This document shows, one piece after another, positions 8,592 to 17,003 of a DNA stretch of 64,000 bases. The notes below the pieces were generated by a model, which made no database searches, was not told where the DNA came from, and worked only from the letters and a program-made list of their open reading frames with translations. The DNA is from Vicinamibacterales bacterium. Its GTDB lineage: Bacteria; Acidobacteriota; Vicinamibacteria; Vicinamibacterales; UBA8438. Made by a program: the position numbers and the translations under genes. The DNA lies in the NCBI GenBank assembly GCA_937766455.1, contig CALLXD010000008.1, positions 1 through 64,000 of the forward strand, read 5' to 3'. Every line of letters starts with the position of its first letter. Position 1 is the stretch's first letter.

Positions 8592-10907
8592 TTAGAAACG
8601 AAACAGTCGGTTCACCTTCACGACGAATCCGCGGTTGCGCAACGCGCTCCCGCGCACGGGCATCAGGACATCTGTATCGCGGTCCTCGGTGTACACAACG
8701 AATAGTTCGCTGCCCGGCGAATACTCCCAACGCAGCCGGACGTTCGTACTGAAGATGTCGGCGCTTGAGTTGTACTGGAGGAGCCCGCTGAAGAACATGC
8801 GTGGACTGACGGTGTAGTTGACGCGCACCCGGCCCAGGTGTGTGGTGAACGCGCCTTGCGGCAAATCCACCCAGTTCAGCGAGGCGCTCGGTTCCACCGA
8901 CAACTGCGGTGTGACCTCGACGCGGCCCTGACGGATGTCGACGACGGTGCTGTGCCCGCTCCAGAACTGGCCACGCCGCACCGAGACCGTCCCGCTCAGT
9001 GGCCGCTGCTGGCCAAACGCGTAGCTGAGGCCCGCGTCGACAAATCCGTATCCGCCCATCGGCAGGAAGATACCGGGCGCAATCTCGAACGGCTCCAGCA
9101 GCAGTTCGTAGTTGTCCGAGGCGTCGACGCTCAGCCGGTCGCTACTCTCGAATTGAAACTCGAACGTCGCGGTCCGAGTGCGAGTCTCAAGGCGGCGCGT
9201 ATCCGCAGTCAGAATGTAGTCGAGTGACGCGGACATATTCAGCTGTCGGATCCAGTCGATGGACTGGGGCCGCGGGCTGAACCGGGCCGAGGCCGACGAC
9301 CGTCGCATGTTCCCGCGACGTACGAATCCGACCTCCGGCAAGAAATTCTCTTCGACGATCAGGTGGCCGGCATCGAGGCCATACCGGTCACCGGCGTAGT
9401 TCAGTTGACCAAAGTAGCTGCCATCCTGGCCGTCCAGGCCCGTCGTCTGAGTCCGCGCCGCGTACGCCAGCACGTTCACGTCGTCAAAGAACGCAAAGCG
9501 CCCGTCCAGGCCGTAGACCTGGTTCGTTCCGTCACCAGCGAGTGACACCGAACGGTTCGTGAAGATCCCCCCGATGGTGCTACGCCGGAGTATGTCGCGC
9601 TTGATCCGCACGACTGTAAAGTTGGTCGACTCCGCCCCCGCACGGAACAGATCGTTCGTCTGAATGTTCAACGCCCCGACATCAAACGCGCCAACCTTGC
9701 CGGTCAGTCGGCCACCGGCCTGCAACGGCACCACATCGGCACCCTGCAATCCGATGCGCCGGCTGAAAAACAGCGTCGGAATGCCTGAGCCCCGAGCGTT
9801 GACCCCTCGCGCGAAGTCAAAATTTCCACGGCCCTCAAGGAAGAACTCGCGCTTCTCTGGAAAGAACAGGTTGAAGCGGGTGAGGTTGACTTGTTGCTCG
9901 TCCACCTCCACCTGCGCAAAGTCCGTGTTGAACGTCACGTCCGCGGTGAGGTTGCGCGTGATGCCGTATTTGACATCCAGCCCGACGTCCCCATCCAAGG
10001 CGTTCCGGGTCGGAGGGTCGGCGTTCACGTCGGTGGTCACACCCCCAATCGCGTAGGGCTTGATCTCGAGATTGAGGCTCTCAGCGGGCACTTCCAGACC
10101 GACCAGCGAACCGGCCCGAGACACACGCCAGAGCCCCGCAATCACACTGTTTCCGCGCGCGGCCGAAATGGGAAGCGCCGTCAGATACGACGCCTCGGTG
10201 CGGCGCCGAATGATGCGCCGGAGCTGAATGCCCCAGAGCTGTTCCTCGGTGGGGCGATAGCGCAAGGACTTGAACGGGATGCGCATCTCCACGGTCCATC
10301 CGCCGTCAAACCGGCCGGTCCGGGAGTCCCAAATGGTGTTCCAGTCGCTGTTGACGCTGCCGCCCTCGTTGGCAATCGCGAAGTCCGAAAACCCGCCGAG
10401 CGGCGTCACCAGAAACGCCAACCCGTTTCGGCGATCGTAGAAGGCGTCCAGCATCACGGAAAACGAGTCGTTCTGGCGCAGCTGAATGACATCTCGGCGC
10501 ATCTCGTTGGCCACCCACTGCGAGGTCGGCGCCCGGTCATAGTTCCGGGCCGAAATGTAGATGTTGTCGTCGTCGAACAACACCCATGCCTCGGTCCGCT
10601 CGCTCCCGGCATCGCCTTCGTCGGGTAGCTGTTGGATGAAGTCCGAGATGAACCTGACGGAGTCGTAGAACGGCTCGTCAAGCTGGCCGTCGAGTTGGAG
10701 CGGCTCGGTGATGCGGGTGGCGCGCACCGTGGCCCGACCGTCCGAATCGCGGCTGACCACTTCGGGGGACATTGGGGGCGCTGGACCGAGCAGACCGGGC
10801 GGTGCGACTGGCGCGGGCACCGGTTGGGCGGTACCAGGCACGGCCAACAGCAACAGGCAACTTCCGACGCGGATGAGGTGAGCCACTACCGGCGTGCGGA
10901 GCGACAT
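8592..10907 (-). CDS. DUF5916 protein: CBM9-like domain plus outer-membrane beta-barrel
   Basis: From the preferred ATG at 10907 the protein begins MSLRTPVVAHLIRVGSC with a signal peptide. Residues about 55-230 form a CBM9-like carbohydrate-binding domain (LQLDGQLDEPFYDSVRFISD, WVLFDDDNIYISARNYD). The remainder is the DUF5916 barrel, with NLTADVTFNTDFAQVEVDEQ, FFPEKREFFLEGRGNFDF and SGIPTLFFSRRIGL as conserved landmarks, and ends in VNRLFRF with a terminal Phe as in outer-membrane barrels. An extended start at 10931 adds only MFLQRGPI and is less likely. A homologue of the same architecture lies at 13984-16314. The likely role is binding or import of a carbohydrate or glycosylated ligand at the cell surface; this is inference. 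Confidence 0.85.
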   Translation of the reverse strand: MSLRTPVVAHLIRVGSCLLLLAVPGTAQPVPAPVAPPGLLGPAPPMSPEVVSRDSDGRATVRATRITEPLQLDGQLDEPFYDSVRFISDFIQQLPDEGDAGSERTEAWVLFDDDNIYISARNYDRAPTSQWVANEMRRDVIQLRQNDSFSVMLDAFYDRRNGLAFLVTPLGGFSDFAIANEGGSVNSDWNTIWDSRTGRFDGGWTVEMRIPFKSLRYRPTEEQLWGIQLRRIIRRRTEASYLTALPISAARGNSVIAGLWRVSRAGSLVGLEVPAESLNLEIKPYAIGGVTTDVNADPPTRNALDGDVGLDVKYGITRNLTADVTFNTDFAQVEVDEQQVNLTRFNLFFPEKREFFLEGRGNFDFARGVNARGSGIPTLFFSRRIGLQGADVVPLQAGGRLTGKVGAFDVGALNIQTNDLFRAGAESTNFTVVRIKRDILRRSTIGGIFTNRSVSLAGDGTNQVYGLDGRFAFFDDVNVLAYAARTQTTGLDGQDGSYFGQLNYAGDRYGLDAGHLIVEENFLPEVGFVRRGNMRRSSASARFSPRPQSIDWIRQLNMSASLDYILTADTRRLETRTRTATFEFQFESSDRLSVDASDNYELLLEPFEIAPGIFLPMGGYGFVDAGLSYAFGQQRPLSGTVSVRRGQFWSGHSTVVDIRQGRVEVTPQLSVEPSASLNWVDLPQGAFTTHLGRVRVNYTVSPRMFFSGLLQYNSSADIFSTNVRLRWEYSPGSELFVVYTEDRDTDVLMPVRGSALRNRGFVVKVNRLFRF

Positions 10908-11135
10908 GATGGGACCGCGTTGCAGAAACATTCGAGCGGCTGGATGTCTAATGCTGCGCGGACGGGCGCCACGCAGTCACCTGTGCGGCGGCCCAGACGG
11001 CGCGGGCAACGCCCCAAGATGCTACTTCGGCGGTATAAACTTGTCGAACGTGAACCGGTGTGCTGAGTAACGGCATCGAGAGACGACGCGGATCCTCGCG
11101 CAAAGGTCGCCGTGACAACGGTAGGAGTAGAAGAG

Positions 11136-12500
11136 ATGAAATTGGTACATCTGTCCAGGCGAGTGCTGCTCAGCCTGATGCTGGTCGGTGCGACCGTGAC
11201 CACGGCTCCCCTCGCCGCGAATGACTGGCCAGAGTGGCGGGGCGCGAACCGAGACGGCGTCTGGACCGAAACCGGGATCGTCGCTGACCTCCCGACCGAG
11301 TTGAACGTGAAGTGGCGCATTCCCCTCAACGCCGGGTACTCCGGAGCGGCGGTCGCGGACGGCCGTGTCTTCATCACTGACTGGTCGGAAGATGCAGGCA
11401 CCCGCACGATGGATGGCAAAGAGCGTGCGCTCGCGATTGACGAGGCGTCGGGGGAGGTCCTCTGGACCACGGAGTGGCCCACCTCCTATCGCATGCTGAT
11501 GATCTCCTACGCGATCGGTCCGCGCGCGACACCCACTGTCGACGGAGACCGCGTCTATGTCGTCGGCGCGGCCGGTGACCTGTTCTGCTTGAGCGTCGAG
11601 ACCGGTGAGATCCTCTGGGAGAAGCACTACATCGACGACTACGACAGCTTCATCGCGACCTGGGGTGTCACCGCTGCCCCCATCGTGGACGGCGACCGGT
11701 TGATTACGGTGGTTGGTGGCGAGCCGGGTGGCCTCGTCATGGCGTTCGACAAACACACGGGTGTGGAGGTGTGGCGCTCCCTCGACGTGGTGGGCGAGAT
11801 GGGGTACGGCCAACCGATCATCATCGAAGCGGGTGGGGCGCGGCAGCTCATTGTCTGGCACGCCGGGGCCCTGGTCTCGCTCGACCCGGAGACCGGTGAC
11901 CCGCATTGGGAAGAAGTGTGGGAGGCCGGGGCCGGGATGTCGGTGGCGACGCCGGTGCACAGTGGCAACTACCTGCTCGTGTCGCAGTTCTATAACGGGT
12001 CGCTCATGATGCAGCTCGACCAGGATCGGCCGGACGCCGAAATGCTGTGGAAGGGCAACAGCCGGAGCGAGATGCCGGACGAGACCGACGGACTGCACTC
12101 GATGATCACCACCCCCTGGATCGACGGTGACCACATCTATGGGGTCGGGAGCTACGGTGAGCTGCGCGGTCTGGACGCCCGGACGGGCGAACGTCTCTGG
12201 ATGAGCGACGAGATGACCGCACAGGCTCGCTGGGGCACCGCGTTCGCCGTCAAGCAGGGTGACCGGTATCTGGTGGTGAACGACGACGGCGTACTGATCA
12301 ACGCCCGATTCACACCGGAGGGGTATGTCGAACTGGGCCGCGTGCACCTGCTCGACGCGACCGGCGATTCTGGGTTCGGACCAGGCAAGCGATTCGACCG
12401 GAAAGTAGGCTGGTCCCACCCGGCATACGCGAATGGACACATCATTCATCGGAACGACAACGAGATGATCCGCGTCTCGCTGTTGGCCAGCGACTACTAG
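11136..12500 (+). CDS. secreted PQQ-like beta-propeller protein
   Basis: A 454-residue exported protein. AGGAG at 11123-11127, eight bases before ATG 11136, fixes the start. After the signal peptide (MKLVHLSRRVLLSLMLVG) comes DWPEWRGANRDGVWTE, the opening of outer-membrane PQQ-like propellers common in Acidobacteria and Planctomycetes. Blades follow with tryptophan-dock motifs such as SGEVLWTTEW, TGEILWEKHY, TGVEVWRSLD and TGERLWMSDE. BamB-like propellers share this fold, but the WRG opening and length point to the separate oxidoreductase-like or structural group. Divergent from the DUF5916 gene across a 228-base region containing a TATAAA near 11034 but no convincing -35 box. Confidence 0.85.
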   Translation: MKLVHLSRRVLLSLMLVGATVTTAPLAANDWPEWRGANRDGVWTETGIVADLPTELNVKWRIPLNAGYSGAAVADGRVFITDWSEDAGTRTMDGKERALAIDEASGEVLWTTEWPTSYRMLMISYAIGPRATPTVDGDRVYVVGAAGDLFCLSVETGEILWEKHYIDDYDSFIATWGVTAAPIVDGDRLITVVGGEPGGLVMAFDKHTGVEVWRSLDVVGEMGYGQPIIIEAGGARQLIVWHAGALVSLDPETGDPHWEEVWEAGAGMSVATPVHSGNYLLVSQFYNGSLMMQLDQDRPDAEMLWKGNSRSEMPDETDGLHSMITTPWIDGDHIYGVGSYGELRGLDARTGERLWMSDEMTAQARWGTAFAVKQGDRYLVVNDDGVLINARFTPEGYVELGRVHLLDATGDSGFGPGKRFDRKVGWSHPAYANGHIIHRNDNEMIRVSLLASDY

Positions 12501-12552
12501 TGACGACCAACGGAGGCCCGTCGCGTCGCGACTTCGTGCATCCACCACCGAC

Positions 12553-12720
12553 GACGACTGGAGTGCGGCCGGGGTACCGCACCAGTGGTGGAACCGTTAC
12601 AGCGCCCCGGTGGTGCTGAGCTAGGGGCGGTTCGACCTCTCGTTCTCCGCCTACGCGCTCCTGCTGATGGCGGACCAGACGCCGGCCTGGCTGCCCGTGT
12701 TGCGCCTGACCGGCAGACCA
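12553..12720 (+). pseudogene. short coding remnant in the 12501-12830 gap, family not established
   Basis: The 330 bases between the propeller gene and msrA contain no intact gene. One plus frame reads DDWSAAGVPHQWWNRY, then a TAG at 12622, then GRFDLSFSAYALLLMADQTP before losing coherence. The composition and hydrophobic pattern look protein-like, and the interruption by a stop with continued sense on both sides suggests a decayed gene. I could not name the family with confidence. The remaining bases hold only the msrA ribosome-binding site (AGGAG, 12819-12823). Confidence 0.35.
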
Positions 12721-12830
12721 TGGGCACCGCGTGGGAATCCCCGACGCGGTCTTCGGCATCCAACTCACCAGTGAAGCCGATGCCACGCCGGCCAAAGCCG
12801 AACCGAGGTGTGTGCCACAGGAGCCATCAG

Positions 12831-13469
12831 ATGACGAAAACTCACAGACACTCCACACTGTTCGCGGCGGCGGTGCTGATCGCCGGCGTAGTCGCGGTCA
12901 CGTCGGCGGCCCAACAGACGGCTGAAACCGCCCCGGTGAGCGAAGGACTCGCGAAGGCGACATTCGCCGGTGGGTGTTTCTGGTGCATGGAGCCGCCATT
13001 CGACGAGCTGGATGGGGTGATTTCGACCACCTCAGGTTACACGGGTGGCAACCGTCGGCATCCGGCCTATCAGCAGGTCGCATCCGGGCAAACGACACAC
13101 GCCGAAGCGGTGGAAATTGTCTATGACCCCTCGAAGATCAGCTACCCGCAACTGCTGGAGGTGTTCTGGATGAATGTCGACCCGTTGACCCGGGACCGGC
13201 AGTTCTGCGACGGCGGCGCGCAATATCGGACAGCCATCTTCGTCCATGGAGACGAGCAGGCGCGCCTGGCGCGCGACACCAAGCAGCAACTCGACGACTC
13301 CGGCCGCTTCGACCGGCCCGTCGTGACCCAGATCGTCGAAGCCGGGGAGTTTTGGGCGGCGGAAGAATACCACCAGGACTACTACCTGAAGAACCCGATC
13401 CGGTACAAGTTCTACCGATACGGATGCGGGCGCGACAAGCGGCTCGACGAGCTGTGGGGCGAAGGCTAG
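12831..13469 (+). CDS. msrA: peptide-methionine (S)-S-oxide reductase, exported
   Basis: A 212-residue protein with a Sec-type signal peptide (FAAAVLIAGVVAVTSAAQQ) followed by the MsrA domain. The catalytic motif GGCFWCMEPPF places the active Cys at about residue 49 and the Glu of the site at 54. Other family landmarks are SGYTGG, HAEAVEIVYDP and AEEYHQDYY. A C-terminal GCGRDKRLDELWG supplies a recycling cysteine. MsrA reduces methionine-S-sulfoxide; the signal peptide places it in the periplasm. ATG 12831 is chosen because AGGAG lies seven bases upstream and the signal peptide follows; longer forms are not supported. The gene ends against the convergent TonB-C-like ORF, overlapping by four bases. 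Confidence 0.95.
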   Translation: MTKTHRHSTLFAAAVLIAGVVAVTSAAQQTAETAPVSEGLAKATFAGGCFWCMEPPFDELDGVISTTSGYTGGNRRHPAYQQVASGQTTHAEAVEIVYDPSKISYPQLLEVFWMNVDPLTRDRQFCDGGAQYRTAIFVHGDEQARLARDTKQQLDDSGRFDRPVVTQIVEAGEFWAAEEYHQDYYLKNPIRYKFYRYGCGRDKRLDELWGEG

Positions 13470-13792
13470 AGGGGCGTGTCGACCGGGACACCGTGAAGCC
13501 GGGTCGGTTCGTATTGCCACTGCCTGGCGGCATCAACCGCGGCTCGGGCCAGCTCCGGCTGCACCGGCGTCAGCAGGTCAGGGTCGACCGGTGTCAGCAC
13601 ATTGAGCACCTGAAACGATCCGTCAGCCGAGACCAACGCTTCGAGAATCACCGCGCCGTGGTCGCCGTTCGCACGAAGCGATTCCGGGTAGGCCGGTGTC
13701 AGGTGCGGCAGCTTGATTGGCGGCTGCAGCGGTCCATTTCCGATGCGTGCGCGCATTTCTCCCAGGGTCGCGGCACTCACTGCGGTAGGCAC
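13466..13792 (-). CDS. TonB C-terminal-like short protein, possibly truncated
   Basis: A 108-residue ORF (GTG start) whose middle, PPIKLPHLTPAYPESLRANG then GAVILEALVSADGSFQVLNVL and AVDAARQWQYEPTRLHGVPVD, has the pattern of the TonB C-terminal domain that contacts TonB-dependent receptors or acts in related signalling proteins. There is no membrane anchor or proline-rich linker upstream: the same frame is open only about 100 bases further and lacks a hydrophobic segment. It may be the leftover end of a TonB-like or carboxy-domain protein, or a free-standing domain. It converges on msrA and diverges from the second DUF5916 gene. Confidence 0.55.
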   Translation of the reverse strand: MPTAVSAATLGEMRARIGNGPLQPPIKLPHLTPAYPESLRANGDHGAVILEALVSADGSFQVLNVLTPVDPDLLTPVQPELARAAVDAARQWQYEPTRLHGVPVDTPL

Positions 13793-13983
13793 CGCGGTCG
13801 GGTCACCAGCAGCGACGGTATAGGTCTCCTCAAGGGATCCGATTGGAGTGCAATGTCTCGTTGGATAGACTGACCCGCCTCCACTGTCAGCACCTCTTCA
13901 AACCCCTTGGCGCTTCCGGCGATAGCATGGGGCGCTCGTCGAACCCACCCGTCGAACCCGCCCGAAGTGGCAGGACCAACATC

Positions 13984-16314
13984 ATGCGAAGCCGGTGGAA
14001 CACCGCGACAGCGCGCCTTGTGGCGCTGCCGTTGATCCTCAGTTGTCTTGCGCTGTCGGCGCTCGCACAGGCCCAACCGCCCCATCACGAACCCGTCGGC
14101 TCGTCCGGCGCCGCCGCGGTGCCGGCTGCCCCCCGTGCGCAAACCCCGAACGAACGCTTCAACGTCGAACCCACGCGCACCGGTACGCCGCCGCGGCTCG
14201 ACGGGCAGCTGGACGCCGCCGAGTGGGCAGGCGCCGCCGTCATCGACAACTTCGTCCAGCAGGAGCCTCAAGAAGGTGACGCAGCCACTGAGCGAACCAT
14301 CGTGCATCTGATGTACGACGAACACGCGCTCTATGTCGGCGTCGAAGCGCACGACTCGGTGCCAGGTGGCGTGATCGCTACCGAAATGCGTCGCGATTCC
14401 CGGCAGCTTCTGGACGAAGACAATTTCCAGCTGATTCTCGACACCTTCCACGATTCCCGCTCTGGATACATGTTCGTGACGAGCCCGTTGGGGGCCAAAC
14501 TCGAGCAGCAGATCGCCGAAGAGGGCGAGGGGGGCTATCGCCGGAGCAGCGCGAGTATCAACTCCAACGTCAACCTCGACTGGGATGGCGTCTGGGACGT
14601 CGAGGCCCGGCGCACGGATCAGGGGTGGGTGGCCGAGATCGCGATTCCCATGGTCACCATGCGGTTCCCGGACGCCGACCGGCAGGTCTGGGGCGTCAAC
14701 TTCATGCGCAACATCCGGCGCAAGAACGAGCAGGTCTTCTGGTCACCCGTGCCGAAGGGATACGACCTGACGCGGGTCAGTCGGGCCGGCACGATGACAG
14801 GCATGGGCGGCGTGGACCGGGGTCTGGACCTGCGCGTGACGCCCTACGTGCTCTCCGGCGGCCGGCAGGAGCGCAACCTGTCGTCGGTGCTCGATCGCTC
14901 CGGATTCGGAGACGTCGGGCTCGACGTGAAATACGGCATCGCGTCTGGCCTGAATCTCGATCTCACGCTGAACACCGACTTCGCCCAGGTCGAAGCAGAC
15001 CAGCAACAGGTCAACCTGACGCGTTTCCCATTGTTCTTCCCGGAAAAGCGCGATTTTTTTCTTGAGAACGCGGGAATGTTCAGCGTCAAAGAACAGGGCA
15101 TCAGCCGGATCGCCGATCTGTTCTTCACGCGACGGGTCGGACTGACCGGCGGACAGCCGGTACCCATCATCGGCGGCACCAGGCTGACCGGCAAGGTCAA
15201 CCGCAACAATATCGCCGTGATGAACATCCAGACGCAGGAGATCGGGCGGGGCGACAATGTGCGGCTCGGCGAGAACTTCTTCGTCGCGCGGTACACCCGG
15301 GATATCTTCGCGCGCTCGAAAGTCGGCGGCATTCTCGTCAACAAGGAGGCCGTCGGCGGCGGAGACTACAACCGTACCTTCGCGCTTGATACCTCGCTGA
15401 CGCCACACCCCTTCTTGTCGTTCACCGGTTTCGTGGCCAAGACCGAATCACCGGACATCGCCAGCGACGACATGATGGGGCACGTGATGATGTCCTGGCT
15501 GAGCCCGGCAGCGCGAATCTACAGCGAGTTCTCAGACATTCAAGACAACTTCAACGCCGAAGTCGGTTTCGTGCCCCGCATCGGCATTCGCCGGTCGAAG
15601 CTGCACGCGCAATGGAACCCCCGCCCGGGCCGGTGGGGCATTCGGTCGATGGACCCGATGATGAACCTCGAGTACACCACAGATCAACAGAACCGACTGC
15701 TGAGCCGCCGCGTACATCACATGATCGGCTTTCAATTCCAGGACGGGTCAAACGTCACGCTTATTACGAACAAGCAGTACGAGCGCCTCGATGTGCCATT
15801 CCAGATCACCGAGGACGTCGTCATTCCCGTGGGGGTCTATCGCTTCTGGCAACCCAGCGTCCGCTACAACAGCGACCCGTCACGCCGGATTTCGGCAAAC
15901 GCCAGCTATGCCCCGCAAAGATTCTTTGGCGGCACCCGAAAGGACTGGGGCGCCGGGTTCAACCTGCGGGCCAGTAGCCGGGTCGCGGTCCAGGGCAGCT
16001 TCAACCGAAGTGATGTCGACCTTCCGGGCGGTGCGTTCGTGGCAGACCTGGCGTCCGCAACGTTCGAACTCGCACTCTCTCCCGAGATGACGCTCCGCTC
16101 GCTGACCCAATACAATTCGACCACCGATTCCATCAGCACCAATGTGCGATTCAACTGGATCTACAGCCCCGGCAGCGACATCTACATCGCGTACGACGAA
16201 TTGAGGCAGGACGACTTTTTGACTCTGGACCCCGCGCTGCGGCACGCGGGCAGCGTGCCCTGGATTCAGAATCGGCAACTCGCGATCAAGATGACGTATC
16301 TGCTGTCGCGTTGA
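13984..16314 (+). CDS. DUF5916 protein: CBM9-like domain plus outer-membrane beta-barrel (second copy)
   Basis: A 776-residue protein. ATG 13984 is followed directly by a signal peptide (WNTATARLVALPLILSCLAL, SALAQAQ). The CBM9-like domain shows RLDGQLDAAEWAGAAVIDNF and HLMYDEHALYVGVEAHDS; the barrel region contains LNLDLTLNTDFAQVEADQQQ, FFPEKRDFFLENAGMFSV and IADLFFTRRVGL, matching the protein at 8592-10907 motif for motif. It lacks the terminal Phe (ends MTYLLSR). It is transcribed away from the TonB-C-like fragment. An in-frame extension to 13843 has no signal-like sequence and is rejected. Surface carbohydrate-related function is inferred from the domain only. Confidence 0.85.
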   Translation: MRSRWNTATARLVALPLILSCLALSALAQAQPPHHEPVGSSGAAAVPAAPRAQTPNERFNVEPTRTGTPPRLDGQLDAAEWAGAAVIDNFVQQEPQEGDAATERTIVHLMYDEHALYVGVEAHDSVPGGVIATEMRRDSRQLLDEDNFQLILDTFHDSRSGYMFVTSPLGAKLEQQIAEEGEGGYRRSSASINSNVNLDWDGVWDVEARRTDQGWVAEIAIPMVTMRFPDADRQVWGVNFMRNIRRKNEQVFWSPVPKGYDLTRVSRAGTMTGMGGVDRGLDLRVTPYVLSGGRQERNLSSVLDRSGFGDVGLDVKYGIASGLNLDLTLNTDFAQVEADQQQVNLTRFPLFFPEKRDFFLENAGMFSVKEQGISRIADLFFTRRVGLTGGQPVPIIGGTRLTGKVNRNNIAVMNIQTQEIGRGDNVRLGENFFVARYTRDIFARSKVGGILVNKEAVGGGDYNRTFALDTSLTPHPFLSFTGFVAKTESPDIASDDMMGHVMMSWLSPAARIYSEFSDIQDNFNAEVGFVPRIGIRRSKLHAQWNPRPGRWGIRSMDPMMNLEYTTDQQNRLLSRRVHHMIGFQFQDGSNVTLITNKQYERLDVPFQITEDVVIPVGVYRFWQPSVRYNSDPSRRISANASYAPQRFFGGTRKDWGAGFNLRASSRVAVQGSFNRSDVDLPGGAFVADLASATFELALSPEMTLRSLTQYNSTTDSISTNVRFNWIYSPGSDIYIAYDELRQDDFLTLDPALRHAGSVPWIQNRQLAIKMTYLLSR

Positions 16315-16356
16315 GGACGCTCGCCGACTGCGACGGATTGAAGAGAGGTCGACACC

Positions 16357-16692
16357 ATGGCTTTGTATCGCGTGACCGCCAGGCTCAAAGAGGACAGGGC
16401 GGCCGAACTGCGGCGCAAGCTCGACGACGGCTCTATCGCCGCCCAGAAGCCCGATGGGCAAGAAATGGCCGATGCGTTCGGACGCGCAGCTGTGACCGAG
16501 TCCGGGGACGTGTGCTGGAGCGAAACCTGCTATTGCCCCACCCCACTGGCCCACGAGCGGGCGACCGTGCTGGACCAGTTCTTTGACAACCTCACCACAG
16601 AGCCGATCGAGGCGTATCAGCGATACGAGGGGCGACCGTTCCTGGAGTATCTGGGTGACATGGTCGAGAGGTCTTCCGACCGACAGACCTGA
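16357..16692 (+). CDS. conserved-looking hypothetical protein, 111 residues
   Basis: A small soluble protein, MALYRVTARLKEDRAAELRR at the N-terminus, with an alpha/beta pattern and a cluster of three cysteines (DVCWSETCYCP, residues about 51-61) followed by acidic residues. The Cys cluster could bind a metal but no known motif fits. AGAGAGGT lies about ten bases before the ATG. It starts 42 bases after the DUF5916 gene and may be co-transcribed with it and with the next small ORF. I do not recognise the family. Confidence 0.6.
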   Translation: MALYRVTARLKEDRAAELRRKLDDGSIAAQKPDGQEMADAFGRAAVTESGDVCWSETCYCPTPLAHERATVLDQFFDNLTTEPIEAYQRYEGRPFLEYLGDMVERSSDRQT

Positions 16693-16703
16693 CGGGTGAC
16701 AGG

Positions 16704-16937
16704 ATGGATGACATGGCCTCGCTCGATGTCTCGCTCGACCCGGAACAGCGCGAAGAGATTTTTTGCGCCGTTCAGGCCATCACAACAGAGCTGAAGCGAC
16801 TCGTATCGAGCGCACCGGGACACGAACGGACCGCGGTCACCATCGGCACCCATCTCGCGACCATTCACGCCACGCTGACCCAAGCAGAGACCCAAGCAGA
16901 GACCCAGGCAGAGCGGACCCCCAGCCGGAAGCCGTAG
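16704..16937 (+). CDS. small hypothetical protein, 77 residues
   Basis: A short, probably helical protein: DVSLDPEQREEIFCAVQAIT, then TELKRLVSSAPGHERTAVTI. Its C-terminus is a run of TQAE repeats (TQAETQAETQAERTP) made by a 12-base tandem repeat. It starts 11 bases after the previous small gene, which suggests an operon. Coding potential is supported by spacing and composition only; no family is recognised. Confidence 0.45.
   Translation: MDDMASLDVSLDPEQREEIFCAVQAITTELKRLVSSAPGHERTAVTIGTHLATIHATLTQAETQAETQAERTPSRKP
16877..16912 (+). repeat. three-copy 12-bp tandem repeat inside a small gene
   Basis: GACCCAAGCAGA is repeated three times end to end, the last copy with one A-to-G change. It lengthens the C-terminal tail of the 77-residue protein without changing the frame, so copy number could vary between strains. 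Confidence 0.75.
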
Positions 16938-17003
16938 CTCGACACAAGCCCGCGGCGGGTTTAGGATCGATCCAAACAACTGATGTGTGTAAGGAGCGCC
17001 TGC

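Noticed and set aside
11022-12548. A 508-codon open frame on the minus strand
   Set aside because: It mirrors the propeller gene on the plus strand, has Arg/His/Pro-rich composition and no domain, and arises from high GC content.
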